Source: Minwuiaceae bacterium | GTDB lineage: Bacteria > Pseudomonadota > Alphaproteobacteria > Minwuiales > Minwuiaceae | DNA length: 64,000 bases | NCBI GenBank assembly: GCA_028278525.1 | Contig: JANQEE010000044.1 | Location: forward strand, 124,001 to 188,000 | Direction of reading: 5' to 3' | Part shown: positions 51,800-62,006 of the stretch, one piece after another | Layout: every line of letters starts with the position of its first letter | Position numbering within the stretch: position 1 is the first letter of the stretch | Made by a program: the position numbers and the translations under genes | The notes under the pieces: generated by a model | Told to the model about the DNA's origin: nothing | Databases searched by the model: none | Seen by the model: the letters and a program-made list of their open reading frames with translations, nothing else

Positions 51800-53110
51800 T
51801 CACGCCCCCGCCATCATGTCGGACCAGGCGCGGAACTGGTTGCGCATGGGCGCCTCGCTGGTGCCGAAGCGGGATTTGATGACGCCCTCGTCGTCGTCGT
51901 CCTGACCGGCGTTGCGGTGGAAGCTGACCCAGTCGCCGCCGTCCGACGCCAGGCCCTGGTGGCACTTCCAGAAGTTCTCCAGGTCGTCGGCATTGACCAT
52001 GGTGGCCGGCGAATTGACGAGGTTGTAGTAGCCGAGCGCGCGGCGGTAGATCGCCTCCGGCGCGCCCTTGAGGCGGAAGTGCCAGATCTCGGTGAGCGTC
52101 CGGTCGACCGAGAGCGGGCGCACGGCGCGGAGCTGCTGCAACGGCGACTGCACCGAGAGGCCCGGATAGAGCAGGACGTGGTGGATATTGACGGAGAGGA
52201 TCTCTTCCGTCCGGTCCTTGCCGTAGTGCTTGCGCATCACCTTCTCGTATTCGAGGGTGTCCGGGTCGGTCGGACGGAGGCCCATGTAACCCTGCAAGAT
52301 GCAATGGCCGTTCGGGTAATTGACGGTCTGCACCTGATCCCACTTGGAGAGCGGCGTGGTGAAGGCCGAGAGGTAGTGGTAGTCGAGCGGCGCCTTGCCG
52401 GACCGTTTGGCAATGTCTTTCTCGACGATCTGGGCGGCGCGGCCGGCGGATTCATGGGTGATCGACGGGTGCAGAGCGTCGAGCTGGTTCTCCAGGAAGA
52501 TCTTCCAGTTGGACTTCTGCACGACGCGGAAGCAGGTCGGCACCACCTCCACCTCGCCCTTGGGCGCGCGGTCGCACATGTCGTCGAAGGCGACCTTGGC
52601 GTCGCCGAGGAATTCCTCCAGCGTCTCGCCGTCTTCCGCCAGGCTTACGAAGACGAAGCCGCGGTAGGAGCCGACGCGGGCGGCCCGCTTGATGTTGCAG
52701 TCCGGGTTGTCGGTGGAGAAGCGCGTGCCCTCGTAGCCCTGGGGCAGCGGGATGGAGCGGACCTGGCCGTCGGTCTCGAACTGCCAGCCGTGGTAGGAGC
52801 AGATGAAGGCCTTGCCGGCATTGCCGTGGCGGTCGCCGCAAAGCATGGCGCCGCGGTGCGGGCAGCGGTTGTACAGCACGCTGATCGAGCGGTCCTTGTT
52901 CCGGACCATGATCATCGGCTGGCGGCCGATCTGCACGGTGTAGTAGTCGCCGGGCTTCGGCACCTGCGACTCGTGGCCGGCATAGATCCAGGTCTTGTGG
53001 AAGATGTGGTCCATCTCCCGCTCGAAGATCGCGGGGTCGGCATAGACGCTGCGGTGCACCCGGTCCGGCTCGACCAGCCCGGCCAGCCCGCCGTTCTTCT
53101 TGCGCGGCAT
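51800..53110 (-). CDS. Aromatic-ring-hydroxylating dioxygenase, large (alpha) subunit
   Basis: 436 residues. The Rieske [2Fe-2S] ligands are Cys83, His85, Cys104 and His107 (CPHRG...CSYHGW). The mononuclear iron site is Asp211, His214 and His219 in ENQLDALHPSITH. It hydroxylates an aromatic or related substrate with electrons from a reductase that is not encoded nearby. The substrate is unknown. The ATG at 53110 has GAGGA seven bases upstream; frame opening beyond it is antisense to the LysR gene. Confidence 0.94.
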   Translation of the reverse strand: MPRKKNGGLAGLVEPDRVHRSVYADPAIFEREMDHIFHKTWIYAGHESQVPKPGDYYTVQIGRQPMIMVRNKDRSISVLYNRCPHRGAMLCGDRHGNAGKAFICSYHGWQFETDGQVRSIPLPQGYEGTRFSTDNPDCNIKRAARVGSYRGFVFVSLAEDGETLEEFLGDAKVAFDDMCDRAPKGEVEVVPTCFRVVQKSNWKIFLENQLDALHPSITHESAGRAAQIVEKDIAKRSGKAPLDYHYLSAFTTPLSKWDQVQTVNYPNGHCILQGYMGLRPTDPDTLEYEKVMRKHYGKDRTEEILSVNIHHVLLYPGLSVQSPLQQLRAVRPLSVDRTLTEIWHFRLKGAPEAIYRRALGYYNLVNSPATMVNADDLENFWKCHQGLASDGGDWVSFHRNAGQDDDDEGVIKSRFGTSEAPMRNQFRAWSDMMAGA

Positions 53111-53204
53111 GTTTGTCCTCCTCTGTTTGTTGGGAAAACGATACTGGCCGCGACCCCAACCTTCAAATACCCTTATCGGCCATTTCCATATCCAGGAGTT
53201 ATGG

Positions 53205-54173
53205 ATGGTCGATTCCGACCCGCTCTTCCGCCGCGCCGGCGGCCCCATCATGGACCTCCGCCAGATCCAGCATTTCCTGGCCGCGGTGGAGCACGGCAAC
53301 CTGACGCGGGCGGCGGCGGCCCTGCAGATCTCGCAGCCGGCCTTGAGCAAGTCCATCCGGCAGTTGGAGCGGCGGCTGGATGTCAGGCTGCTGGAGCGCG
53401 GCCGGTTCGGGGTGAGCCCGACGCCGTTCGGGGAGACGCTGGTCGCCCACGGCAAGGCGATCGCCGCGGAACTCCGCCACGCGGAAAGCGAGATCGACGC
53501 GCTGCGCGGCGCCCAGCGCGGCCACGTGGTGATGGGCTGCGGGCCGAGCGAGGCGACGCGGCTGCTGCCGCTGGCCTTGGCCGACCTGCTGGCGCAGAAC
53601 CCGGAGATCCGAACCACCGTGCATTACGGATTGAACGAGGCGCTGATGCCGTGGGTCCGCCAGGGCGACGTGGACTTCGCGCTGTCGTCGGTGCCGGCGA
53701 GCCCGACCGACCCGGAGCTTGCGCATGACAGGCTCTACGAGGACGCGGCGTCGATCGTCGCCCGGGCCGAGCATCCGCTGGCGAACAAGCGCAGGATCGG
53801 CGCCGCCGACCTGGCCGGATACAACTGGGTGCTGGCGCGGCGGCAGGAGCTGGAGCGGCGCGCCGTCGACGACTATTTCCGGGCCGAAGGCCTGCCGCTG
53901 CCGGAAGCGACCATCGAGACGACCTCGACCGTGCTGATGAAGTCGGTAGTGTCGCAGACCGACTTCCTGACCCTGCTGCCGCGCGACCTGATCTATTGGG
54001 AGGAGCATAGCGGCAACCTGGTGTCGCTGCCGGTCGCCGGCCTGAAATGGACCCGCTTCGTCGGGATTACGAGACGCCGGCGCGGGACCTTGAGCCCGGC
54101 CAGCCGCGCCCTGATCGAGGCGATCCGGCGGACCGCTGCCGGACTGGGCCAGGCCGCCGCGCCACATCTTTAA
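53205..54173 (+). CDS. LysR-family regulator, probable controller of the dioxygenase operon
   Basis: 322 residues. N-terminal winged helix-turn-helix: MDLRQIQHFLAAVEHGNLTRAAAALQ with SQPALSKSIRQLERRLDVRLLERG. The substrate-binding half spans about 105-310. The start at 53205 follows AGGAG by seven bases; an internal ATG at 53250 begins the canonical MDLRQI and is an alternative. It is divergent from the dioxygenase genes with under 100 bases between, the classic LysR target layout. Confidence 0.93.
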   Translation: MVDSDPLFRRAGGPIMDLRQIQHFLAAVEHGNLTRAAAALQISQPALSKSIRQLERRLDVRLLERGRFGVSPTPFGETLVAHGKAIAAELRHAESEIDALRGAQRGHVVMGCGPSEATRLLPLALADLLAQNPEIRTTVHYGLNEALMPWVRQGDVDFALSSVPASPTDPELAHDRLYEDAASIVARAEHPLANKRRIGAADLAGYNWVLARRQELERRAVDDYFRAEGLPLPEATIETTSTVLMKSVVSQTDFLTLLPRDLIYWEEHSGNLVSLPVAGLKWTRFVGITRRRRGTLSPASRALIEAIRRTAAGLGQAAAPHL

Positions 54174-54266
54174 TAATTACGCAATTTGTTTAGATATTTA
54201 TTAATTAGAATTGCATAGCTTGCGCCTCGCGGCCTGTCCGGCCCCTTCATTTTCGAGGAAGGCTCC

Positions 54267-56327
54267 ATGTCAGCGTGGTTCGAGAACACCTCCATTACCG
54301 GCCGGATGCTGCTGGGCCTGACGGCGCCGGTCGTCGGCCTGCTGATCTTCGCCAGCCTCTCGATGATCGAGAAACTCGGCGACTCGCGCGAACTGTCCCG
54401 GGTGGCCGACTTGGCCGCGCTGGCGCCGAAGGTGAGCGCCCTGGTGCATGAAATGCAGAAGGAACGGGGCCGGTCGGCGGGCTTCATCGGCTCGAAAGGC
54501 CGGACCTTCGCCGACATCCTGCCGACGCAGCGGGCGGACACCGACGCCAAGCGGGCGGAGATGAACGCGGCGTTCGAGGCCTTCGATTTCGACGCCTATC
54601 CGGGCTCGCTCCGGCACGCCGCCGACGAGGCGCTCGCCAGGCTGGCCAAGCTGGAGGAAATGCGCCGGGGCGTCGACCGCTTCTCGCTGACCGTGCCGCA
54701 GATGGCCAAGTACTACACCGGCACCATCATGGCGCTGCTGGCCATCGTCGAGGACATGCTACGCGACAGCAGCGACGACAAGGTGAGCAAGGAGATCTCC
54801 AGCTATATCAGCTTCCTGCAGGGCAAGGAGCGCGCCGGCCGCGAACGGGCGATGGGCGCCGCCGGCTTCGGGTCGGGCCAATTCAAGCCGAAGATCTACA
54901 ACAACTTCGTGCGGCTGATCGGGGCGCAGGACCTGTTCTTCGGCAATTTCCGGCTGCTGGCCGAGCAAGAGGAAGTCGAATTCTACGAACAGACCATGAC
55001 CGGCAAGGCGGTGGACGAGGTCGCGCGCCTGCGCGACATCGCGATCAAGTCGCCGCAGACCGGCACGCTCGGCGGGATCACCGGCGGCCAATGGTTCAAG
55101 ACGATCACCGACAAGATCAACCTGATGAAGGTCGTTGAGGACCACGTCGCCGCCCACCTGAAGGGTGTCGCCACCGCGCGGCAGCAGGCGGCCTGGCGCA
55201 CGTTCATGATCAGCGCCGCAACGGCGCTCGGGCTGCTGGTCGTCACCGCGCTGCTGGTGACGGCCATCGTGCGGTCGATTACCGGGCCGGTCGGCCGGCT
55301 GACCGATGTCATGCACAAGCTCGCCGCCGGCGACAAGAGCGTCATCGTTTTCGGCGCGAACCGCGGCGACGAGATCGGCGCGATGGCCAAGGCCGTCGAG
55401 GTGTTCAAGACCAACGCCGTCGAAATGGAGCGCATGGAGCGCCGGCAGGCCGAGGAAAAGGCCGAAGCCGAGCGGCGCCGCAAACAGGAGCTGCATCAAC
55501 TGGCGGACTCCTTCGAAGCGTCGGTCCAGAGCGTGGTCGACAGCGTCACCACGTCCGCCAAGGACATGGAGGGCGCGGCGCGCGGCCTGACCGGCACGGC
55601 GCAACAGACATCGAGCCAGTCGTCGGACATGGCGGCGGCGTCGCGGCAGGCCACGTCGAACGTGCAGACCGTGGCCAGCGCGGCCGAAGAGCTGTCCGCG
55701 TCGGTCAAGGAAATCGGCCGCCAGGTCTCGGAATCCGCTTCCATCGCCGGCGGCGCGGTGGACGAAGCCGACCAGCTCGGCCGGCAGATGCAGGTGCTGG
55801 CGGAGAACTCCCAGCGCATCGGCGAGGTGGTCAGCCTGATCAACGATATCGCCGAACAGACCAACCTGCTGGCGCTCAACGCGACAATCGAGGCGGCCCG
55901 CGCCGGCGACGCCGGCAAGGGCTTCGCCGTCGTCGCCTCCGAGGTGAAGAACCTGGCGACCCAGACGGCCAAGGCGACCGGCGAGATCGCCGACCAGGTC
56001 GGCTCCATTCAGGACGCGACCGGCAACGCCGTCGTCGCGATCGACGGCATTGCCGGCACGATCCGGAAGATCAGCGACATCGCGTCGGATATCGCCTCGT
56101 CGGTCCAGGAGCAGGGCACGGCGACCGGCGAGATCAGTTCCAGCGTCCAGGAAGCGGCGCGCGGCACCCAGCAGGTCGACGCGACCATCGCCGACGTCAA
56201 CAAGGGCGCCGGCGAAACCGGCAACGCCGCCACCGAACTGCTGACCGCGGCCCAGGAGCTGACGCGGCAGTCGTCGGGCCTGACGTCGGAGGTCGAGAGC
56301 TTCCTGGCCAAAGTGCGCGCGGCCTGA
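54267..56327 (+). CDS. Methyl-accepting chemotaxis protein with NIT (nitrate/nitrite) sensor domain
   Basis: 686 residues. Membrane segment near 12-32; NIT-type helical periplasmic domain about 45-300 ([40 protein letters not shown]); second membrane segment about 312-333; HAMP 334-386; signalling domain about 440-686 with the hairpin tip around [23 protein letters not shown]-like sequence ([20 protein letters not shown]). The cytoplasmic tip is what CheA/CheW contact. No che genes are adjacent. The NIT assignment rests on the ERGRSAGF and [10 protein letters not shown] motifs. Confidence 0.93.
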   Translation: MSAWFENTSITGRMLLGLTAPVVGLLIFASLSMIEKLGDSRELSRVADLAALAPKVSALVHEMQKERGRSAGFIGSKGRTFADILPTQRADTDAKRAEMNAAFEAFDFDAYPGSLRHAADEALARLAKLEEMRRGVDRFSLTVPQMAKYYTGTIMALLAIVEDMLRDSSDDKVSKEISSYISFLQGKERAGRERAMGAAGFGSGQFKPKIYNNFVRLIGAQDLFFGNFRLLAEQEEVEFYEQTMTGKAVDEVARLRDIAIKSPQTGTLGGITGGQWFKTITDKINLMKVVEDHVAAHLKGVATARQQAAWRTFMISAATALGLLVVTALLVTAIVRSITGPVGRLTDVMHKLAAGDKSVIVFGANRGDEIGAMAKAVEVFKTNAVEMERMERRQAEEKAEAERRRKQELHQLADSFEASVQSVVDSVTTSAKDMEGAARGLTGTAQQTSSQSSDMAAASRQATSNVQTVASAAEELSASVKEIGRQVSESASIAGGAVDEADQLGRQMQVLAENSQRIGEVVSLINDIAEQTNLLALNATIEAARAGDAGKGFAVVASEVKNLATQTAKATGEIADQVGSIQDATGNAVVAIDGIAGTIRKISDIASDIASSVQEQGTATGEISSSVQEAARGTQQVDATIADVNKGAGETGNAATELLTAAQELTRQSSGLTSEVESFLAKVRAA

Positions 56328-56374
56328 TCAGACGCCGGCGACTGCCGCCGAATGATTCACGGCCACGGCTTCTC

Positions 56375-57388
56375 CTAGCCGCGGTACCGCGATGGGGAAA
56401 CGCCGAAGGCGCGTTTGAAGGCGGTGGCGAAGTTGGCGGTGCTGGTGTAGCCGGCAAGGAACGTCGCCTGGCCGATGGTCGCGCCGTCGCGGAGCATGGC
56501 GTCGCGGGCGAGTTCCAGCTTTCGGTGCCGTATGTACTCGACCACCGTTCTGCCCGTGAGCGGCTTGAAGACGCGCTGGAGGGTGCTGATGCTCATCCCC
56601 GCCTCGGCGGCGATCTCGGCCAGACTGGCCGCTTCCGGCAGGTGCGACTCGATCAGGTCGCGCGCCAGGCGGGCCCGCCGGGCGTCACGGCGGGAGACGG
56701 CGATTTCGCGGTTGTCGTTCAAGCTCGCCTCCGCGGAGCCGCCGGACAGGCTCTGCAGCGCCTCGGCAAGGATCGCGATCGCGGCGCTTTCCGTCCGCAG
56801 GGCCTGGACGAACGGCGGGGCGTCGTCGGGTTCCACGATGCGCCTCGCCAGCCGAACCGCGCGGGCGGACGGCGCCCAGGGCCGGATCGCGAGGGCGCGT
56901 CCGCAGAAGCGTTCCACCGCGCCGGTCTCGCTTTCCAAGCCACCGACCGAGGCCTGTAGCCAATCCATGTCGACGGAGATGTTGACCTTGCGCTGCAGGG
57001 TTCCCCGGCCGAGACGCGGCCTGAGCCTGCCGGGCCGGCTGTGCGACCAGACGCAGCCGTCGGGCCTCCCCGCTTCGCTGACGCCGTGGGCGATGGGCAT
57101 TCCGTCCAGGTTACCGTCAATACGACCGGCCAGAACCAGGGAAACGGTGAGCGACGGCGGCAGCAGGATCTCCGTCGACAGATCGTGCAGGGCCAGCAGG
57201 TTGGTCGAATGAATGCTCAAGCCCCGGCGGGCCGGAAACAGGCTGAAACGCCCCTTGAGCACGACGTCGCGGCGCGACTCGCAGGGCGCTTCGAAGGCAT
57301 AGTCCTTACCGACATGGCGGGTCAGGTCGCCGAGATCCTCTCCGGTGATCATCCCCTCACGCGTCGCTTCCGCCAGCGTCCGCCCCAT
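56375..57388 (-). CDS. AraC-family regulator, PchR-like
   Basis: 337 residues. The C-terminal AraC domain (about 235-337) has two helix-turn-helix units: SLAEIAAEAGMSISTLQRVF and IGQATFLAGYTSTANFATAF. The N-terminal effector domain resembles PchR-type regulators that sense ferric siderophore. GGAGG upstream supports the ATG. It is divergent from the TonB receptor gene, so it likely controls the siderophore operon. Confidence 0.9.
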   Translation of the reverse strand: MGRTLAEATREGMITGEDLGDLTRHVGKDYAFEAPCESRRDVVLKGRFSLFPARRGLSIHSTNLLALHDLSTEILLPPSLTVSLVLAGRIDGNLDGMPIAHGVSEAGRPDGCVWSHSRPGRLRPRLGRGTLQRKVNISVDMDWLQASVGGLESETGAVERFCGRALAIRPWAPSARAVRLARRIVEPDDAPPFVQALRTESAAIAILAEALQSLSGGSAEASLNDNREIAVSRRDARRARLARDLIESHLPEAASLAEIAAEAGMSISTLQRVFKPLTGRTVVEYIRHRKLELARDAMLRDGATIGQATFLAGYTSTANFATAFKRAFGVSPSRYRG

Positions 57389-57502
57389 CCTCGACCTCCG
57401 CGCCCCGCCTGCATCACAGAAAAACCACGACCTTTACGTGTTCCAGGACTCGGAAACGGTCGGATCTGGCGTTTTCACAAACGAGTTTGAAGATACTGCA
57501 AA

Positions 57503-57517
57503 CGATAATTAGTCTCA
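57503..57517. promoter_or_regulatory. Fur-box candidate before the siderophore receptor
   Basis: CGATAATTAGTCTCA matches the 7-1-7 Fur consensus TGATAATNATTATCA at 11 of 14 defined positions, 83 bases upstream of the receptor ATG. Alphaproteobacteria may use Irr or RirA instead, so the regulator is open. Confidence 0.4.
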
Positions 57518-57599
57518 ACTAGCGAGATGCCGATGATACCGTGCCGGCAGTTTCGGAGGCCGCCTCCGACTTTCGTCGTCCTTACGGTGTTACGGATCC

Positions 57600-59774
57600 A
57601 TGTTGACTTACAAAACGGCTTTTGCCGACCACAAGACAAGAAGCGCGGCCCGGCCGCATCCCGCCATTGCCGGCCTTGCCGTCGCCTGCGCCCTCGCCTG
57701 CCCGGCCGGCAGCGCCAATGCCCAAGCGGTCAAACTGGATACGATCACCGTCGAAGCGGAACGCGCCAAAGATGCGCAGACGGAAGGCAGCGGCAGCTAC
57801 GCAACGGATATCACGACAGCCGGTTCGAAGACGCCGACCGAGATCCGGGACATTCCGCAGACGGTGACGGTCGTTACCAAGCAGCAGATGGAAGACCAGA
57901 ACCTTAACAGCCTGGAACGGGCGCTGGACTGGACCCCCGGGGTCACGGTCGCCACCGGCGACCTGTTCAGCGGCAGCTTCTACGCGCGCGGGCACGAGAT
58001 TTTCAAATATTCCGTGGACGGCGCGGTGCGGCCCCTGCTCAGCCTGTACGGGACGGCGCCGGACCTGAGCTTTTTCGACCGGATCGAGGTACTGTCGGGT
58101 CCCTCCACCCTGTTCGGCGGTTCCGGCGAACCCAGCGCGATCATCAACCTTGGCCGCAAGCGCGCCCGGAAGGAACTGGCGTTCCAGGGCGCCGCGCTTG
58201 CGGGCACGGACCGCCTGTACCGGGGCGAGGCCGACGTCACCGGCGCGGTCAACGAGAGCGGCAGCCTGCGCGGGCGCGCCGTCGCCTTTATCGAGTCGTC
58301 GGAGTCGTTCGTCGACGTGGTCGACCAGAAGAAGCGCGGCGTCTACGGCACGACCGAATTCGACCTGACCGAAAGCACGACCCTGTCGGTCGGCTCCCTG
58401 TACGAGAAGTCGGAAGTGACACGGTTCAGCGGCCTGCCGGCCTTCACCGACGGCGAGCTTCTGGACGTACCGCGCTCGACCTATATCGGCGCCGATTTCA
58501 ACGATTTCGACCGCGACGCGATCGACGCCTTCGCCGAGATCGAGCACCGGTTCGACTTTGGCGGACTGGTTCGGGCGCATGGCCGGTACTGGACGCTGGA
58601 CGCCGACAATCTCAGCGTCCTGCCGATCAGCGGCGTCGACCGCGCAACCGGCGACTTCGACGTTTTCCTGTTCGCCCGCGATTTCAACGAAGACGACTAC
58701 TGGATCGACGGCAGCTTCACGCAGCCGTTCCACCTGGTCGGCCTGAAAAGCGAGGTCACGGCCGGCGCCGACTATCGCCGGTCCCGCCAGAAAATGCGGC
58801 AGCAGTTCGTTTTCGGCTTTCCGACGCAGAATATCGCCAATCCGGATTCCAACCTGCCGGAGCCGGACGTCACCTTCCCTGGCGTCGGACCCGGTTTCAA
58901 CCTGAACAGCGAGACGACCATCGAAGAGTATGGCGGCTTCGTTCAGGGAAAAGTGGAGTTGATCGACGGGCTGACGGCGATCCTGGGTGGCCGCCTCTCC
59001 TACTTCGATACGAAAGTCAGAGATACGGGCCGCGGCACGTCCAACGCGAACCACGTCGACGACGAATTTACGCCCTACGCGGGACTGACCTACGACATCA
59101 CAGAGACCCTGACCGCTTACGCGAGCTATACGGAGATCTTCCAGCCGCAGGACGGCGTGACGATCGACGCATCGAGCCTGGAGCCCAGGGAAGGCACCCA
59201 GTACGAGGTCGGGCTCAAGGGGTCGTTCCTGAACGGCATGTTGAACGCGCAGGCAGCGGTCTATTACCTGAAGGACGAAGACCGGGCCATCGACGACCCG
59301 GACAATGTCGGCTTCCAGATCAACGCCGGGGAGGTCGAAACCGTCGGCTTCGAAGCGCAGGTCGCGGGCAAGCCGTTGCCGGAAGTCGACCTGATCGCCA
59401 GCTACGCCTACACCGACACGGAGATCGAAGAAGACCCGACGGAAGAGTTCGGCGAGATAACGCCGGAACACGCCTTCGCCCTATGGACCAAATACAGCAT
59501 TCTGACCGGGGGTTTCCGGGGCTTGAGCTTTGGCGCCGGCGTGCGGGCGTTCAGCAGCATTTTCTCCGTCAGCAACGGCATCCGGATCAGAGCGGACGAA
59601 TACGCGGTCGTCGACGCACAGATCGGCTATGCGATCACGCCGAATTTCATGGCCACGCTGACAGTCGGCAACCTGTTCGACAAGACCTACTACCAGCGGG
59701 TCAACGAGGTATCTCGGGGCAACTTTTACGGCGAACCGCGCTTCGCGATCCTGAAAGTCTCGGCAAAGTTCTAA
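57600..59774 (+). CDS. TonB-dependent siderophore receptor
   Basis: 724 residues. Signal peptide ends near NAQA (residue 42). The plug domain contains IRDIPQTVTVVTKQQMEDQ and the LERALDWTPGVTV motif; DRIEVLSGPSTLFGGSGEPSA is the diagnostic siderophore-receptor plug loop. The barrel ends in aromatic Phe (VSAKF), as expected for outer-membrane assembly. No STN signalling extension. It leads the uptake operon: binding protein, permease and ATPase follow with short gaps. Confidence 0.95.
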   Translation: MLTYKTAFADHKTRSAARPHPAIAGLAVACALACPAGSANAQAVKLDTITVEAERAKDAQTEGSGSYATDITTAGSKTPTEIRDIPQTVTVVTKQQMEDQNLNSLERALDWTPGVTVATGDLFSGSFYARGHEIFKYSVDGAVRPLLSLYGTAPDLSFFDRIEVLSGPSTLFGGSGEPSAIINLGRKRARKELAFQGAALAGTDRLYRGEADVTGAVNESGSLRGRAVAFIESSESFVDVVDQKKRGVYGTTEFDLTESTTLSVGSLYEKSEVTRFSGLPAFTDGELLDVPRSTYIGADFNDFDRDAIDAFAEIEHRFDFGGLVRAHGRYWTLDADNLSVLPISGVDRATGDFDVFLFARDFNEDDYWIDGSFTQPFHLVGLKSEVTAGADYRRSRQKMRQQFVFGFPTQNIANPDSNLPEPDVTFPGVGPGFNLNSETTIEEYGGFVQGKVELIDGLTAILGGRLSYFDTKVRDTGRGTSNANHVDDEFTPYAGLTYDITETLTAYASYTEIFQPQDGVTIDASSLEPREGTQYEVGLKGSFLNGMLNAQAAVYYLKDEDRAIDDPDNVGFQINAGEVETVGFEAQVAGKPLPEVDLIASYAYTDTEIEEDPTEEFGEITPEHAFALWTKYSILTGGFRGLSFGAGVRAFSSIFSVSNGIRIRADEYAVVDAQIGYAITPNFMATLTVGNLFDKTYYQRVNEVSRGNFYGEPRFAILKVSAKF

Positions 59775-59789
59775 GGCGTAGCGAGAACC

Positions 59790-60923
59790 ATGGTCGCCAG
59801 ATTAAAACGACTCTTGCCGGCGCTGGTCGCGCTTATCTCCGCCGGGATGGCGCCGGAGGCCGGCGCGGCCATCGAGGTGACGGACGTCGCCGGCCGGACC
59901 ATCACCCTGGAAGAGCCGGCGCGGCGCATCGTGCTGGGCGAAGGCCGGTTCCTGGCGGCTCTCGGGATCCTTGACCGCGAGCGTCCGTTAAGCCGGGTCG
60001 TCGGTATGCTGAACGAGTTCAAACGGCTGGACCTCGCCGGATACGCGAGCTTCGCGCGCCGGTTTCCGGAAATCGACGACGTGCCGGTCTTCGGCCAGAC
60101 GTCCGAGGCAAGCGTCAGCGTCGAGAAGATCATCGCACTGGCGCCGGATGTCGCGGTGTTCGGGGTGCGCGGGCATGGGCCCGGCAAACGTTCCGATCAC
60201 GTGATCCGGGTAATGGAGGCGGCCGGCGTCGCAATCGTGTTCGTCGACTTTCGCATCGACCCGCTGGTCAACACGCCGGCGAGTATCGAGGTCCTCGGCC
60301 GCGTCCTGGGCCGCGAACAGCAGGCCGCGGCCTTCGTCGCGTTCTATCGGGCGCAGTTGGAGAAGGTCGCGAAGGGCCTTTCCGACTTCAGCGGCGAACG
60401 GCCGACGGTGCTGCTGGAGGCGCTGGTCGGCCTGCGCGAGGAATGCTGCTTCACCATGGCCGACGGCATGATGGGCCGCTTCGTCGACTTTGCCGGCGGA
60501 CATAACATCGCCAAAGACGTGGTGCCCGGCATTGCCGGCGACCTGAACCTGGAATACGTGCTGTCGACGCAGCCGGACTTCTATATCGGCACAGCGATCG
60601 GGTCGGCCGCCGGCGCGGAAAAAAAGCCGGAACGCATCATCCTGGGCGCGGACGTAGACGCGGAGACGGCGCGGGCGTCGCTGCGGCGCGCCCTGGCGCG
60701 GCGCGGCATCGAGACGCTGGACGCCGCGAAACCCGGCCGCGCGTTCGCCATCTGGCATCACTTCTACAACTCGCCGCTCAATGTTTACGCGGTGCAGGCG
60801 ATGGCGAAGTGGCTGCATCCGGAGCGCTTCCCGGACCTGGACCCGGACGCGACGCTGAAGACGCTGTTCCGGCGGTTCCAGCCCTACCCGCTCTCGGGCA
60901 CCTACGCAATCGGACTGGAGTGA
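59790..60923 (+). CDS. Iron-siderophore ABC transporter substrate-binding protein
   Basis: 377 residues. Signal peptide about 1-27 (AGA end), no lipobox. VTDVAGRTITLEEPARRIVLG opens the FepB/BtuF-type periplasmic binding fold; ALAPDVAVFGVRG and IVFVDFRIDPLVNTPASIEVLG are lobe segments. It collects ferric siderophore in the periplasm for the adjacent permease. The start is 15 bases after the receptor stop. Confidence 0.93.
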   Translation: MVARLKRLLPALVALISAGMAPEAGAAIEVTDVAGRTITLEEPARRIVLGEGRFLAALGILDRERPLSRVVGMLNEFKRLDLAGYASFARRFPEIDDVPVFGQTSEASVSVEKIIALAPDVAVFGVRGHGPGKRSDHVIRVMEAAGVAIVFVDFRIDPLVNTPASIEVLGRVLGREQQAAAFVAFYRAQLEKVAKGLSDFSGERPTVLLEALVGLREECCFTMADGMMGRFVDFAGGHNIAKDVVPGIAGDLNLEYVLSTQPDFYIGTAIGSAAGAEKKPERIILGADVDAETARASLRRALARRGIETLDAAKPGRAFAIWHHFYNSPLNVYAVQAMAKWLHPERFPDLDPDATLKTLFRRFQPYPLSGTYAIGLE

Positions 60924-60932
60924 TCGCGGCGG

Positions 60933-62006
60933 ATGAACGACAAGACGGCTACGCCGCCGAGCGCCGACATCCGGCCCCTGGCCGACCGTTACCGGCGATT
61001 TATGCTGCGCCGGGTCTTCTGGCTGGCGGCGCTGAGCGGGGCGCTGGCCGTCTCGTTCCTGGCGGACGTCGCGACCGGGCCGGCGGCGCTGCCGATCTCG
61101 ACGATCCTGGCCGGCCTGATGGACCGGGACACGCTCGACCTTGCGCAGAGCGTCATCCTGTGGGACGTGCGCCTGCCCTACGCCGCCATGGCCATCGCGG
61201 TCGGCGCGGCGCTCGGCCTCGCCGGCGCCGAAGTGCAGACGGTTCTGAACAACCCGCTGGCCAGCCCGTTCACGCTGGGCGTCCTGGCAGCGGCCACCCT
61301 GGGCGCGGCCGTCGCCATCGTGTTCGATCTGAACCTGTTCGGCGTCGGGCGGAACTACACCATATCGGGCGCGGCCTTTCTGTTCGCGGTCGCCTCCATC
61401 CTGGTCGTCCAGGCGCTGTCGAAGACCTACGGCGCGGGCGCGGACACCGTCGTCCTGTTCGGCATCGCCATGGTGTTCGCCCTGAACGCGCTGGTCGCGC
61501 TGATCCAGTTCATGGCCGACAGCGACAGCCTGCAGCAGGTGGTGTTCTGGACCATGGGCAGCCTGGCGCGGGCGACATGGGACAAGATCGCGATCGTCGT
61601 TGCGGTGTTTTCGGTTTGCCTGCCGCTGTCGATGCGCCAGGTCTGGAAGATGACCGCGCTGCGCGGCGGCGAAGATCAGGCCAAGAGCTTCGGCATTGCG
61701 GTCGACCGGCTGCGGCTTGTCACCCTGTTGCGGGTCAGCCTGCTGGCGGCGGTGGCCGTCGCCTTCGTCGGCACCATCGGCTTCATCGGTCTGGTCGGGC
61801 CGCATATCGCCCGGCTGGCGCTGGGCGAGGATCATCGCTTCTTCCTGCCGGGCAGTGCCCTTGCCGGCGCGCTGGTGCTGTCGCTCGCCTCCATCGCCAG
61901 CAAGTCGATCGTGCCCGGGCTGATCCTGCCGGTGGGAATCGTCACCGCACTGGTCGGCATCCCGCTGTTCATGGCGCTGGTTCTGACCCAGCGGAGGCGA
62001 CCGTGA
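60933..62006 (+). CDS. FecCD-family ABC transporter permease
   Basis: 357 residues with about ten membrane segments. LGLAGAEVQTVLNNPLASPFTLGV is the conserved FecCD loop near residues 90-115, and FVGTIGFIGLVGPHIARLALGEDHRFFLPGS is the coupling region that meets the ATPase. Its TGA overlaps the GTG start of the ATPase gene. It forms the channel for ferric siderophore import. Confidence 0.95.
   Translation: MNDKTATPPSADIRPLADRYRRFMLRRVFWLAALSGALAVSFLADVATGPAALPISTILAGLMDRDTLDLAQSVILWDVRLPYAAMAIAVGAALGLAGAEVQTVLNNPLASPFTLGVLAAATLGAAVAIVFDLNLFGVGRNYTISGAAFLFAVASILVVQALSKTYGAGADTVVLFGIAMVFALNALVALIQFMADSDSLQQVVFWTMGSLARATWDKIAIVVAVFSVCLPLSMRQVWKMTALRGGEDQAKSFGIAVDRLRLVTLLRVSLLAAVAVAFVGTIGFIGLVGPHIARLALGEDHRFFLPGSALAGALVLSLASIASKSIVPGLILPVGIVTALVGIPLFMALVLTQRRRP

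Noticed and set aside
57582-59471. 629-codon open frame antisense to the TonB receptor
   Set aside because: Shadow frame; the receptor has signal peptide, plug motif and terminal Phe.
59988-61835. 615-codon open frame antisense to siderophore binding protein and permease
   Set aside because: Spans two well-supported genes and has no recognisable domain.
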